A stretch of 51,748 nt of DNA from an uncultured Oleispira sp. (GCA_913019965.1 CAJVZR010000027.1:1-51748); one strand, 5' to 3'; positions 19,111 through 27,380 are shown, counted from the stretch's first letter. Program-made: numbers and translations. The notes: generated from the sequence alone by a model not told the origin.

Positions 19111-19503
19111 CTAACTCTTCATTGGAGAGCACAGTTCAACTAAAAAACCATTAAGGTCGGTTATATAGGCAATTGTTTGCCCCCAAGGCATCTCTTCACT
19201 CTCTTGCACCAATACTGCTCCAGCCTTGAGTGCCATCGCTAAGGCTTTATCCACATCATCCGTTTCTAACGCTATTTCAAAACTTGGTGTTGATGCATTG
19301 GCTTGAATAGGATTTTTACCAAGTTCCTTCATCAGTTCAAACGATGAAAATGAAAGTGTCGTAAAACCGGTATCGAGCTCGCCATAATCTGAGCTCTCAT
19401 GAATCATTTTAATTTTAAAACCAAAGGCTGATTCATAGAACTTCAGAGTCTCTACAACATTGCTGACGTAAAGGATGGTGTATTTAAAGGTTAACTGAGG
19501 CAT
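19111..19503 (-). CDS. VOC-family (glyoxalase/dioxygenase-fold) protein
   Basis: A single 130-residue vicinal-oxygen-chelate unit with the beta-alpha-beta-beta-beta repeat twice: FKYTILYVSNVVETLKFYESAFGF and PSFEIALETDDVDKALAMALKAGA, ending in WGQTIAYITDLNGFLVELCSP. The terminal Glu in LVELC is the usual metal ligand. Substrate cannot be inferred: such small members include antibiotic-resistance, glyoxalase and dioxygenase proteins. It converges with the AraC gene with a 2-bp gap, and 116 bp separate its start from arsH, which lies upstream on the same strand. Confidence 0.85.
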   Translation of the reverse strand: MPQLTFKYTILYVSNVVETLKFYESAFGFKIKMIHESSDYGELDTGFTTLSFSSFELMKELGKNPIQANASTPSFEIALETDDVDKALAMALKAGAVLVQESEEMPWGQTIAYITDLNGFLVELCSPMKS

Positions 19504-19619
19504 TTATTTATTCTCATCGGTAAGATTAAAAACTAGAGTTTAGGACACTTCGTTTAGAGCCGTCTTGTATATATGCGACAATATTGACGAATGCATCCTT
19601 GCCTTAGCCTAGCGCTTCT

Positions 19620-20288
19620 TTAGTTTTTGCTTTGCTTACGTTCACTATAACGATTAACCAAGAAGTCTTTATTATCTCTGGTTAATAACGTGAAGCGCAT
19701 CAACTCTTCCATTAAATCGACAATACGATCTCGAAAGGGTGAATCTTTCATCGTATCGTCGTCATTAAATTCATTGTACGCTTTTGCGACCGAAGATTGA
19801 TTCGGAATGGTGAGCATGCGCATCCAACGTCCTAGTATTCTCATATTATTCACCGCATTAAAGCTTTGTGATCCCCCGGTGACTTGCATTACCGCTAACG
19901 ATTTTCCTTGAGTCGGACGCACCGCTCCAGCAGATAATGGAATCCAATCAATCTGGCTTTTCATCGCGCCTGACATATTTCCATGGATTTCAGGAGAAGA
20001 CCAAACTTGTCCTTCCGACCAGATAACAAGATCGCGTAGTTCTTTTACTTTTGGATGATTGGCGGATTCATTGCCATCGAATAAAGGCAACCCCTTTGGA
20101 TCAAAGAAGCGTACTTCTGCCCCCATGGCTTCTAATACTCGTCCTGCTTCTTCTGCGGTTAAGCGGCTAAAAGATCTTGCTCTTAATGACCCATATAAGA
20201 TTAACATGCGCGGCTTATGTTTACTTCCTGGTTGCATCGGGTCGGTGGCAAGGTCGAATTGTTGGTCATCTAAGTAGTTGGTATTCAT
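19620..20288 (-). CDS. arsH: ArsH-type NADPH-dependent FMN reductase
   Basis: 222 residues in the NADPH-dependent FMN reductase fold. The FMN-phosphate loop is [12 protein letters not shown], followed by [21 protein letters not shown] and [24 protein letters not shown], which are ArsH-specific. ArsH oxidises trivalent methyl- and aromatic arsenicals and can relieve oxidative stress. It is divergent from an ArsO-like flavoprotein and MFS pump across 152 bp. The upstream region carries a TTTCGTCTTT-N10-CAGCGTCTAA element on its strand. No arsR, arsC or arsB/acr3 gene is present nearby. Confidence 0.93.
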   Translation of the reverse strand: MNTNYLDDQQFDLATDPMQPGSKHKPRMLILYGSLRARSFSRLTAEEAGRVLEAMGAEVRFFDPKGLPLFDGNESANHPKVKELRDLVIWSEGQVWSSPEIHGNMSGAMKSQIDWIPLSAGAVRPTQGKSLAVMQVTGGSQSFNAVNNMRILGRWMRMLTIPNQSSVAKAYNEFNDDDTMKDSPFRDRIVDLMEELMRFTLLTRDNKDFLVNRYSERKQSKN

Positions 20289-20321
20289 GCTAGGTACTCG
20301 TTTTTTGTGGCTATTGCTAAG

Positions 20322-20351
20322 TTAGACGCTGGCATGTTTAAAAAGACGAAA
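20322..20351 (-). promoter_or_regulatory. Two-box promoter/operator element upstream of arsH
   Basis: On the minus strand it reads TTTCGTCTTT (20351-20342), N10, CAGCGTCTAA (20331-20322), 33 nt before the arsH ATG. The spacing and core CGTCT match the elements at 20371-20400 and 38789-38818. The positions fit -35 and -10 boxes. Confidence 0.6.
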
Positions 20352-20370
20352 AATAAAAATGAGAAAAATT

Positions 20371-20400
20371 TTTCGTCTTTATTTAGCCCTCTTCGTCTTA
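20371..20400 (+). promoter_or_regulatory. Two-box promoter/operator element upstream of the ArsO-like gene
   Basis: TTTCGTCTTT (20371-20380), N10, CTTCGTCTTA (20391-20400), ending 40 nt before the ATG at 20441. The distal box forms a perfect 13-bp inverted repeat with the distal box of the arsH element (20342-20354 with 20368-20380). It may be an ECF sigma-dependent promoter or a double operator. Confidence 0.65.
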
Positions 20401-20440
20401 GGAATGAACGTTAAATTCGAATCATTAGACGAGGTGCAGA

Positions 20441-21775
20441 ATGACAACACAGGTTCAAAATATCATCATTATTGGTGCAGGCCCTGTGGGTATAGCAGCA
20501 GCGGCCCACAGCATCGACCGTGGCTTAACACCGATCATATTAGAGAAGGGGAGCAATGCGGGTTATGCCATGGCGCAATGGGGGCATGTTCAGGTTTTTA
20601 CCCCATGGAAATACTTAGTTGATAAGCAGGTAGAGCAACTATTGAATAAAACGGATTGGGTTTATCCCGATAAAGAATCGTTAGCGACGGGGCAAGAAAT
20701 TGTGGATCGTTATTTAATTCCCGCCGCGCAAACGGCAGAGCTAGCAGAGGTTATTCATTATGGCGCAGAAGTCATTGCGGTGGCTAAAACAGGGCTTAGC
20801 AAATCATCTTCCCAAGAACGTGAGAGCGCCGCGTATACGGTGCATTATAAAACAGCCGATGATCGATACCACAAGGTAGAAGGTCACGCAGTGATCGATG
20901 CCTCAGGTACTTGGGACAGCCCAAATCCGATTGGCCTAGAGGGGTTACCTGTTGCGGGAGAGCGTGAAAATGCGGCGGCGATTACTTATGGTATTCCAGA
21001 CGTATTGAATAAAGAGCGCTCAACCTATGCCGGTAAGCGCACCCTGGTATTAGGCGGCGGACATTCAGCGATTAATGTGGCGCTGGACTTATTAGCGTTA
21101 CAGCAAGATGTCAGCGATACTAAAATTCATTGGGGTCTGCGTCGTAATAATTTAGAAAAGTTGTTAGGTGGCGGTATTAACGACAAGTTACCTGCAAGGG
21201 GAGAGCTTGGCTTAGCGGCGAAAGCGGCCATCGACAGTGGAGCGCTTAACTTACTCGCGCCATTACGAATAGACAGCATCGAGAAAACGACTACTGGCTT
21301 ACAAGTCTCCTTGTTCGTTGATGGTATTGATGAAACCATTGAAGTAGATCGCATTGTAGTGGCGGCCGGTTTTCGCCCGGATTTGAATATCTTACGTGAG
21401 CTGCGATTAGATATTGATGAAATCGTCGAGGCTCCGGCTAAGCTCGCGCCTTTAATCGATCCTAATCTGCATTCTTGTGGCACGGTTCGTCCGCATGGTG
21501 TGGTGGAGTTATCCCATCACGATAAGAACTTTTATATCGTGGGGATGAAAGCTTATGGTCGAGCGCCGACCTTCTTGATGCTGACAGGATATGAGCAGGT
21601 ACGCTCAATCACCGCGGAACTGGCCGGAGATCATGAAGCTGCGCGTCGAGTAGAGCTGGTATTGCCAGCCACAGGGGTTTGCAGTAGCAATAAACTGGCT
21701 GCGACTAGTACATCTTGCTGCGCTCCTTCCGCTCCTTCCGCTTCAGTAAGTAAGGCGCATTCTTGTTGTGGCTAG
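20441..21775 (+). CDS. ArsO-like FAD/NADPH-dependent flavoprotein with Cys-rich tail
   Basis: 444 residues with two Rossmann folds: FAD site IIIIGAGPVGIAA (from residue 8) and NADPH site LVLGGGHSAINVA. The layout matches flavin-containing monooxygenases and thioredoxin-reductase-like proteins found in ars operons, called ArsO. The C-terminal 30 residues carry Cys414, Cys426-427 and Cys442-443, likely soft-metal or As(III) ligands, as in arsenic chaperone-like tails. It overlaps the MFS gene by 8 bp, so they are translationally coupled. GAGG at 20431-20434 supports the ATG. Oxidation or handling of a trivalent arsenical is inferred; activity is unproven. Confidence 0.82.
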   Translation: MTTQVQNIIIIGAGPVGIAAAAHSIDRGLTPIILEKGSNAGYAMAQWGHVQVFTPWKYLVDKQVEQLLNKTDWVYPDKESLATGQEIVDRYLIPAAQTAELAEVIHYGAEVIAVAKTGLSKSSSQERESAAYTVHYKTADDRYHKVEGHAVIDASGTWDSPNPIGLEGLPVAGERENAAAITYGIPDVLNKERSTYAGKRTLVLGGGHSAINVALDLLALQQDVSDTKIHWGLRRNNLEKLLGGGINDKLPARGELGLAAKAAIDSGALNLLAPLRIDSIEKTTTGLQVSLFVDGIDETIEVDRIVVAAGFRPDLNILRELRLDIDEIVEAPAKLAPLIDPNLHSCGTVRPHGVVELSHHDKNFYIVGMKAYGRAPTFLMLTGYEQVRSITAELAGDHEAARRVELVLPATGVCSSNKLAATSTSCCAPSAPSASVSKAHSCCG

Positions 21776-23060
21776 GTTGTTAGTAGGACGGTCGTCAGTA
21801 GGACAGCCAGCTGATTCTCAGCTGGCTGAATTTTCAATTACGGCTTTAGGCATCGCACAGATTTGCTCTTGGGGAACTCTGTATTACAGTTTTCCTCAGC
21901 TCGCTGAAGCCATGATGCTGGAATTTAGCTGGGGGAAATCACAGACCTATGGTGCTCTAACGCTAGGCTTGCTGTTATCTGCTTTTGCGGGTTTACCGGT
22001 CGGTGCGGCCATTGATAAAGGTCACGGTCGGTTGGTCATGACCTTAGGCTCGGTTATCGCTGGATTATTATTTATTGTCGGTTCACAGCTCAGCTCATTA
22101 ATTGGCTTCTATATTATTTTTGCTAGTATCGGTTTTTTACACAGTGCGACCTTGTACGAGGCCGCGTTTGCAGTGATAACAAACCGCTTCAATGCAGAAA
22201 ACAGTAAACGACATATTACTAACCTGACATTGTGGGGAGGCTTTGCGAGTACGGTATTTATTCCTTTGAATGAGTGGGTATTGCAAACACTGAATTGGCG
22301 TCACCTTATGCTTTTAATAGGGCTTATTAATATTTTTGTTTGTGCACTGATTTACTATCGCTTACCAAAGCCAATGCCTGAACTCATCGAGCAACATCGT
22401 TGCGAAAAACAAAAGAAGCTAAAAGAACTTGATCAAAAAACTCAAGAGCAAAAAGAGCAGCAGAATAAACCGCAAAGAAACTTAGTTTGGGCGCTTGCTC
22501 AACCTATATTTTGGGCGCTGCTTATTTGTTTTGCTTTTTTTGCCGCTGCGACAACCGCCTTCAAATTTCATCTATACCCCCTGTTATTAGAAAAAGGCTT
22601 GGCGGCTACAGAAGTGGTCGGCCTGTTAGCCATTCTCGGTCCTGCCCAAGTAACGGGACGGATATTACTTCGAATGTTTGCAGAAAAAATTTCAATTATG
22701 CATTTGGGTATATTAACAGCCTCTGTATTGCCTATCGTATTTGCGGCGATCGCATTTTTGCCCATCCAGTTTTGGCTGTTAGTGCCGTTCGCTATCTTGT
22801 TTGGTGCTGCAACGGGAACGATGACCATAATTAAAGGCATTGCTATTCCCGAGCTGTTAACCCGAGAGGCTTATGGGGTTATTAATGGCGCGATGAATAT
22901 TCCAATTAAAACGATCAAAGCACTATCACCTTCCATTGCAGTATTTATTTGGCTAGTGGCCGGAGGGTATCAAGGGTTGCTTGAGGTGCTGATTGTTTTT
23001 GGCATTTTTGCCGTAGTGTGCTTTGTGCTGGCGGTATTTGTTGTTAAAAGGAGTAATTGA
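21768..23060 (+). CDS. MFS transporter of the arsenic-type cluster (possibly ArsK-like)
   Basis: 430 residues and about 12 helices, with a charged loop of roughly 40 residues in the middle (KKLKELDQKTQEQKEQQNKP), the usual MFS hinge. Helix 1 begins at residue 23 (ITALGIAQICSWGTLYYSF). The GTG start at 21768 lies inside the flavoprotein gene; the next in-frame Met is beyond helix 1, so the GTG start is favoured. MFS pumps such as ArsK export trivalent arsenicals. Coupling to the flavoprotein suggests it exports that enzyme's product, but the substrate is not demonstrated by sequence. Confidence 0.8.
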   Translation: MARLLVGRSSVGQPADSQLAEFSITALGIAQICSWGTLYYSFPQLAEAMMLEFSWGKSQTYGALTLGLLLSAFAGLPVGAAIDKGHGRLVMTLGSVIAGLLFIVGSQLSSLIGFYIIFASIGFLHSATLYEAAFAVITNRFNAENSKRHITNLTLWGGFASTVFIPLNEWVLQTLNWRHLMLLIGLINIFVCALIYYRLPKPMPELIEQHRCEKQKKLKELDQKTQEQKEQQNKPQRNLVWALAQPIFWALLICFAFFAAATTAFKFHLYPLLLEKGLAATEVVGLLAILGPAQVTGRILLRMFAEKISIMHLGILTASVLPIVFAAIAFLPIQFWLLVPFAILFGAATGTMTIIKGIAIPELLTREAYGVINGAMNIPIKTIKALSPSIAVFIWLVAGGYQGLLEVLIVFGIFAVVCFVLAVFVVKRSN

Positions 23061-23183
23061 GATGAGTGCTAGATCAGTCATGAATTTATTCAAGATCAAG
23101 GGCTTGCCTAGTTGATGAAATGAGGCTGTACTTTAGCTGGAAATTGAATCTTTTGATAAGTCATTAGAATAGAGGAAACGATC

Positions 23184-23623
23184 ATGGCTGAAATACATCA
23201 TAGAATCGGCATTAAGGCTTCCGCTGAACGTATTTATCAAGCGCTAACCACTAATGAGGGGTTAGCCAGCTGGTGGACGAATGATGTCACTGGGGCCGGG
23301 GTATTGGCTCAATTATACAATTTCGCTTTAACGGTGGTGGTCCTGATTTTAAAGTTACTGAGTTAGTCGAAAACAAAGCTGTACATTGGCAACACTCAGG
23401 CAGTATGCCGGAAGCTTGGATGGGAACGAAAATTACCTTTCAGCTAGAAGCTGAAGAGGATCAAGTATTTGTTCGTTTCAAACATATTAATTGGCAAGAA
23501 GCTTCTGATTTTATGGCGCATTGCAGCACTAAATGGGCGGTATTTTTACTCAGTTTAAAAGAGGCTCTTGAAAATGGACAGGGTAAGCCTTTTCCTAATG
23601 ATGTGCCGGTTGACCACTGTTAA
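23184..23623 (+). pseudogene. SRPBCC/AHSA1-family gene broken by a frameshift
   Basis: The first frame gives MAEIHHRIGIKASAERIYQA, a classic SRPBCC start, up to TGAGV near 23302. From there the family sequence continues one frame over (IGSIIQFRFNGGGPDFKVTE, HWQHSGSMPEAW) to KPFPNDVPVDHC at 23623. One lost G in the G-run 23298-23301 explains it. Joined, the protein would be about 146 residues, normal for the family, and the C-terminal half is undamaged. Recent decay or a sequencing error in a homopolymer are both possible. Function: ligand-binding cavity protein, role unknown. Confidence 0.82.
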
Positions 23624-23693
23624 AAAAATTATTCGAGAGCTAATCCCTGTTTCATCAGCTAGTTCTTGCAGAGCTTGTTCAAAAGGATCGTAA

Positions 23694-23900
23694 TTTATAC
23701 TGGCCTTACCTAGGCGCCGGCATTCTCTTTATACGCTTTTAAATACCCAGCTAGAAAAAGCGGCAAGAATTTCTAAGGACTCTAAGCGGCGGGCTATGGT
23801 CAGTAGAACGTTATTACAGCATGGTTGGGAATCTGTAGCGGGTTATGTCCATCGATGGCTTAAGGCTAATAACAGTAAAATCGTATACCATGAGATGTAA
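23694..23900 (+). other. Open remnant frame between SRPBCC and VOC genes
   Basis: The 318-bp gap holds a frame open for 68 codons without an early ATG. Its second half, from ATG 23796, encodes a protein-like sequence (VSRTLLQHGWESVAGYVHRW). I do not recognise the family. Together with the neighbouring frameshifted gene it may be a decaying gene tail; otherwise nothing is seen in this gap. Confidence 0.3.
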
Positions 23901-23941
23901 AGTTCATTAATCACAACGATTAAAATTGAAGCAGGCTCTCC

Positions 23942-24322
23942 ATGATTGGCTATGTAACCCTAGGCACCAATGATTTTGATAAAGCGTTAAACTTCTATGA
24001 TCAGTTATTGGCCTTGGTTGATGAGAAAAGATTGTGGAGTACAGATTCAATGGCTGCATGGGGGTTATCTCGTGATAACCCCTCGCTTTGTATCTCTAAA
24101 CCTTTTGATGGCGGGAGAGCGACAATTGGTAACGGTGTGATGGTTGCTATGAAAGTCAGCAGTCGCGAGCAAGTTGATTTACTGCATGCCAAAGCCATTG
24201 AGCTCGGTGCCATTGATGAAGGGCCAGTAGGAGAGCGAGGTACGAATGGTTTTTATGCGGGTTATTTTCGTGATTTAGATGGCAATAAATTGAACGTTTA
24301 TATTCCAGCGGGTTCTTTGTAA
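23942..24322 (+). CDS. VOC-family protein
   Basis: A 126-residue vicinal-oxygen-chelate protein: IGYVTLGTNDFDKALNFYDQ at the start, GVMVAMKVSSREQVDLLHAK in the middle and FYAGYFRDLDGNKLNVYIP at the end. This last block resembles the GFYAGYF(R)DPDGN signature of glyoxalase-like and lactoylglutathione-lyase-like members. It belongs to a different subgroup from the VOC gene at 19111. Substrate is unknown. Confidence 0.88.
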   Translation: MIGYVTLGTNDFDKALNFYDQLLALVDEKRLWSTDSMAAWGLSRDNPSLCISKPFDGGRATIGNGVMVAMKVSSREQVDLLHAKAIELGAIDEGPVGERGTNGFYAGYFRDLDGNKLNVYIPAGSL

Positions 24323-24342
24323 AGGTTAGAAGGAATTAAAAT

Positions 24343-24672
24343 ATGAAGTTTGCCGTACTTATACTTTTTACTGTATTCGTCGTTGGCTGTGGCACATTGA
24401 AAACAACGGCTTTAGATGAGCCACGTATTGAAATTGGCACTAAATCGAAAAGAAGCCTCTGCTCTTCAATTCCTCATGTTTATAGTGGCGTATTTCATAA
24501 TTTCTGCTGGCTGCACAGAGAAACAAATCCTAATCATTCTGCTATCCGTTCTACAGGCGATTTACCCATTATTGCCGTTGATACTGTGTTGTCGGGTTTA
24601 ATGGATACCATTTTATTACCCTACAGTATTTATAAACAGGCTGAGGAAGGCTCAATTAAAGTTGAACGGTAA
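24343..24672 (+). CDS. YceK/YidQ-family lipoprotein
   Basis: 109 residues with a lipoprotein signal ending VVGC (Cys16). The remainder fits YceK/YidQ (DUF1375): HVYSGVFHNFCWLH, then DLPIIAVDTVLSGLMDTILLPYSIYKQ. These small lipoproteins of unknown function are anchored in the envelope. AAGGAATT precedes the ATG. No operon partner is clear, though the VOC gene ends only 20 bp upstream. Confidence 0.85.
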   Translation: MKFAVLILFTVFVVGCGTLKTTALDEPRIEIGTKSKRSLCSSIPHVYSGVFHNFCWLHRETNPNHSAIRSTGDLPIIAVDTVLSGLMDTILLPYSIYKQAEEGSIKVER

Positions 24673-24725
24673 TCTTAATTAAGGGGGCCAATGATGAGTA
24701 TATTGAATCATCAGCTCCCACCTTA

Positions 24726-25322
24726 TTATGCCTGATGTTCAGGACTATAAGGTTCTTCTCGCACCACATGGCTAACCAAAAGCTTGTAGTAAAACAGGGG
24801 TAAAAACCATGCTAAATGTGTTGGCTCGGCAAATACGTACATAGACAAAATCAGTGCTATTACAAAAGCCACGCCGGATACCGCACGCTGCAAATACAGA
24901 GGTGTCTTAAGAATGATGATACCCGCGAGCAGTAAGAAAGCATAATTCTGAAATGCCCAAGCTAGATCAAAATCTAAAAAGAAGTAACTCACTAAAAGCA
25001 GTTGAATAATATGAATGCTGATAAAGGTCATATGTTCTTTAAAACCATTGCCTTCACGGAAATTCCAACGTTTAGCCGCCGATGTGAGGTTGGTAGCAAT
25101 GCCGCCCACCATGTCGAGAGCAATAAATACGGCGATTGCGTATTGTCCCCAGCTCCAATCGTAACTATTGAATAAGCCAATGGCGATCACAACCACAACA
25201 GCCAATAAGGGAATATAAAGTTGTAAGTTGATTTCGGCCTTAGTTGCTCCGGGGCCGATGACTTTATCTATTTGGCCGCGCCAGCCTGTGCGAAGTTCGG
25301 GAATGGTCCAGTCTATGTTCAT
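24726..25322 (-). CDS. Polytopic membrane protein of unknown family
   Basis: 198 residues with about five to six hydrophobic helices (LLAVVVVIAIGLF, GQYAIAVFIALDMVGGIA, MTFISIHIIQLLLVSYFFL, FLLLAGIIILKTPLYL, AVSGVAFVIALILSMYVFA). A soluble N-terminus of about 35 residues precedes the first. GAGGTGC precedes the ATG, supporting the start. No transport or catalytic motif is seen. It is divergent from a TetR gene with repeated operator-like sequences between them, so it is the likely target of that regulator. Confidence 0.7.
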   Translation of the reverse strand: MNIDWTIPELRTGWRGQIDKVIGPGATKAEINLQLYIPLLAVVVVIAIGLFNSYDWSWGQYAIAVFIALDMVGGIATNLTSAAKRWNFREGNGFKEHMTFISIHIIQLLLVSYFFLDFDLAWAFQNYAFLLLAGIIILKTPLYLQRAVSGVAFVIALILSMYVFAEPTHLAWFLPLFYYKLLVSHVVREEPYSPEHQA

Positions 25323-25369
25323 AAAGCACCTCGTTACATTTTAATGTATTTGATTTTAGAATCTATTTA

Positions 25370-25450
25370 GACCAAGTGGTCGACATAAGAAGTATAGATA
25401 TTTATCTGGAATTATGTCAATCTTTTTCGACCGGTGGACGAAATAAGAGG
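25370..25450. promoter_or_regulatory. Repeated operator-like sequences between membrane protein and tetR
   Basis: GACCA-AG-TGGTC (25370-25381) is a perfect palindrome. The 17 bases GTGGTCGACATAAGAAG (25376-25392) recur as GTGGACGAAATAAGAGG (25434-25450) with three mismatches, 58 bp away. The second copy lies directly in front of the TetR gene. Autoregulation by this TetR is inferred. Confidence 0.6.
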
Positions 25451-25464
25451 AGGATAGACAGCTA

Positions 25465-25947
25465 ATGCCTAAAGTTGTGGATCATGAAGCGTATAAAATA
25501 GAACTGACCAGTGAGGCGTCGAAATACTTTTCAGAGCAGGGCTACCATGGCGCGAGTATGCGTAAGGTAGCAGAATATCTGGGGGTATCGAAAAGTGCTT
25601 TGTACCATTATTTCTCAAGTAAAGAAGAGTTGTTTTTAGCTTGCACTGAGTTTGTGATGGCTCGGGCTAAGCAAGATTTTTCGACTAACGAAAATGAGCC
25701 AGAAGCTCAGCGTCTTGAGCAGCTAATTGAGGTGATGCGCCCAGATTTTGGCTCTGAGATGTTATTAATGATGGATTTTATGCGAGGGAAAAGTAAGGAA
25801 GCAGTGGCGAAAGATAATGCGATGAAGCTCGCGCTAGAGACTTATTATGAAAGTATTACGGATATTGTCGGTGAAGCACGAGCCGAGTCGGAACTCGAAG
25901 CTTTACTAGGGAAGCTACTGTTAGAGTATATGTCTGGAAAAATTTAG
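25465..25947 (+). CDS. Short TetR-family regulator
   Basis: 160 residues, short for the family (about 190-220). The HTH is clear: LTSEASKYFSEQGYHGASMRKVAEYLGVSKSALYHYFSSKEELF. The ligand-binding half is only about 100 residues (QRLEQLIEVMRP..., KLLLEYMSGKI) and may lack one or two helices, though the frame shows no break. AGGAGG lies upstream at 25447-25453. It is divergent from the membrane protein and probably regulates it and itself. Confidence 0.83.
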   Translation: MPKVVDHEAYKIELTSEASKYFSEQGYHGASMRKVAEYLGVSKSALYHYFSSKEELFLACTEFVMARAKQDFSTNENEPEAQRLEQLIEVMRPDFGSEMLLMMDFMRGKSKEAVAKDNAMKLALETYYESITDIVGEARAESELEALLGKLLLEYMSGKI

Positions 25948-26058
25948 CGAGCTAGAGGGCTCTTCCATGCTTAGCCTTGCTACACTGATAGACAGTGGCT
26001 ATTTAAATAGGGGCTATTCAGAGGTTATTCGAACTCTCATGGCTTGGTTGATACGAGA

Positions 26059-26832
26059 ATGAAGATTTTAGCGTGGGGTTTAATCAAGAGAGTTCTTCTT
26101 CTATGCTTGGTAATAGTACTCAGCAACTCAGTTTTTGCTGCTGATATTCGTATCCCTGTAGAACATTGGCCGCCTTGGGAGATTGCAGAAGATCAAGAGC
26201 GGCAGGTGGTTAGCAAGGGCGTTGCAGTAGAACTGGCCAGAGAAATATTTAGGCGTTATGGAAAGGGTATACAGTTGCAGACTGTGCCCTGGAAAAGAGC
26301 TTTATTCCAAATGGAGCATGGCTTAGCAGACTTGCTGCCTATGGTTACTCAATCAGAATCTAGGCAAGAATATATGGTATTTACGCAGCCTATCTTTACG
26401 GATCCTATTATCTTTGCTTACAAGCCAAGTCACATTGGCCAATTTAAGTGGAAGGAATGGGAGGACCTTCGACAATATGTCATTGGAACAGTACATGGAT
26501 ATGAGTACGGAACGAATTGGAGTTCTGTTGTATCGAAATACGGGCTTCGTACCGAACCTTCCAATAAAGACTCATTTAACTTAAAGAAACTAATGGCTGG
26601 ACGTTACGATCTGACGCTTCAATATCATTCAGTTGCGATCGAGATTTTGAAAACCTTCCCTCAGGATCATGGTGTCATATTAGACAGTAAACCTATTTCT
26701 AAAAGGGACTTTTGTTTTGCCATTTCCAAAAAATCACCGCTAGCGAACGATATAAAATTAATCGATCAAATTATTACTGATATGAAAGCGGATGGTAGCT
26801 ATGAAGAGATAATGGGGGAAATTTTACAATAA
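26059..26832 (+). CDS. Periplasmic solute-binding protein (SBP_bac_3-like)
   Basis: 257 residues from ATG 26059 with a signal peptide (hydrophobic 10-22, cleavage near SVFA-AD). The mature part has the layout of amino-acid-type binding proteins: IPVEHWPPWEI at the start, KGVAVELAREIFRRYG, ADLLPMVTQSESRQEYMVFTQPIF, and a late DMKADGSYEEIMGEIL. No ABC permease or ATPase lies nearby, so it may be an orphan sensor- or scavenging-type protein. TTG 26044 is an alternative start. A terminator shared with the tRNA side follows the stop. Confidence 0.82.
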   Translation: MKILAWGLIKRVLLLCLVIVLSNSVFAADIRIPVEHWPPWEIAEDQERQVVSKGVAVELAREIFRRYGKGIQLQTVPWKRALFQMEHGLADLLPMVTQSESRQEYMVFTQPIFTDPIIFAYKPSHIGQFKWKEWEDLRQYVIGTVHGYEYGTNWSSVVSKYGLRTEPSNKDSFNLKKLMAGRYDLTLQYHSVAIEILKTFPQDHGVILDSKPISKRDFCFAISKKSPLANDIKLIDQIITDMKADGSYEEIMGEILQ

Positions 26833-26865
26833 AAAAGGCCACTAAGTATCAACTTACTGGCCTTT
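26831..26865. terminator. Terminator, original tRNA-Met terminator and SBP terminator
   Basis: A 14-bp stem with one mismatch (26834-26847 with 26852-26865) and loop ATCA. The A-run at 26831-26836 is a T-run for the minus strand. It lies just beyond the left tRNA fragment, as the terminator of the intact gene would before island insertion. Confidence 0.75.
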
Positions 26866-26916
26866 AGAATCTGGTAGCTATGGGCGGACTTGAACCGCCG
26901 ACCCCAGCATTATGAA
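26863..26916. repeat. Left attachment repeat (tRNA-Met 3' fragment)
   Basis: These 54 bases are identical to 33303-33356. They hold the last 45 nt of the tRNA-Met gene, from the base before the anticodon to CCA, plus 9 nt of flank. After the anticodon the sequence diverges, so this is a displaced 3' half left by tRNA-targeted integration. Confidence 0.93.
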
Positions 26917-27028
26917 GGTGACTAAATAATATGGTGTAGTTAATATAGAGATTATCACTGTATGTTTGACCAGTTGTTGTAAGGGTAGTATTCTTACTTT
27001 TTAAATTATTTGAGAGGTATGGAGTAAT

Positions 27029-27358
27029 ATGAAAGGTATGGAGGAAGTACTAGATGTCATTCAAGGTGCTGTAAAAAATTTAACGATACCAGTTGCATTG
27101 TCACTTGCTGCTTATTTGCTATCAAGAGGAGATATGCATCTAGGGTTAATTTTGGCTGTAAGTCTATTGTGGATATCTGCATTCTTTTACGGATCAGCTG
27201 TGATGTTTGTTAGTATCAAGAAAATATTCGATCTTAATCTTTCAGGCTTCTATTTTTTATCGGTTGGATTATTATTTATAACTTCCTACGTTATTTTACC
27301 TGTTTCCGCTTTTTTTATTGCGGTTGAAAATCTAGATAAACTTTTGAATGTCTCTTAG
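27029..27358 (+). CDS. Small membrane protein in the island
   Basis: 109 residues with three hydrophobic segments (LTIPVALSLAAYLLS, LGLILAVSLLWISAFFYGSAVMFVS, FYFLSVGLLFITSYVILPVSAFFIAV). An amphipathic N-terminus of about 16 residues precedes them. There is a GGAG just upstream of ATG 27029. No family is recognised. It is the first gene inside the left attachment site and points towards the KAP NTPase gene, convergent with it. Confidence 0.6.
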   Translation: MKGMEEVLDVIQGAVKNLTIPVALSLAAYLLSRGDMHLGLILAVSLLWISAFFYGSAVMFVSIKKIFDLNLSGFYFLSVGLLFITSYVILPVSAFFIAVENLDKLLNVS

Positions 27359-27380
27359 TTTTAGAGAATTTGTTAGTTTT

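Noticed and set aside
19548..19567. Fourth copy of the two-box CGTCTT motif (CGTTTA and CGTCTTG)
   Set aside because: Spacing is 10 bp rather than 20, the first box deviates and no gene starts downstream on that strand.
20342..20380. 13-bp inverted repeat as a terminator hairpin
   Set aside because: It lies in a divergent promoter region with no gene ending there, and is explained by two distal boxes facing opposite directions.
24681..24715. Terminator between lipoprotein and membrane-protein genes
   Set aside because: Only a six-base TGATGA/TCATCA repeat without a T-run.
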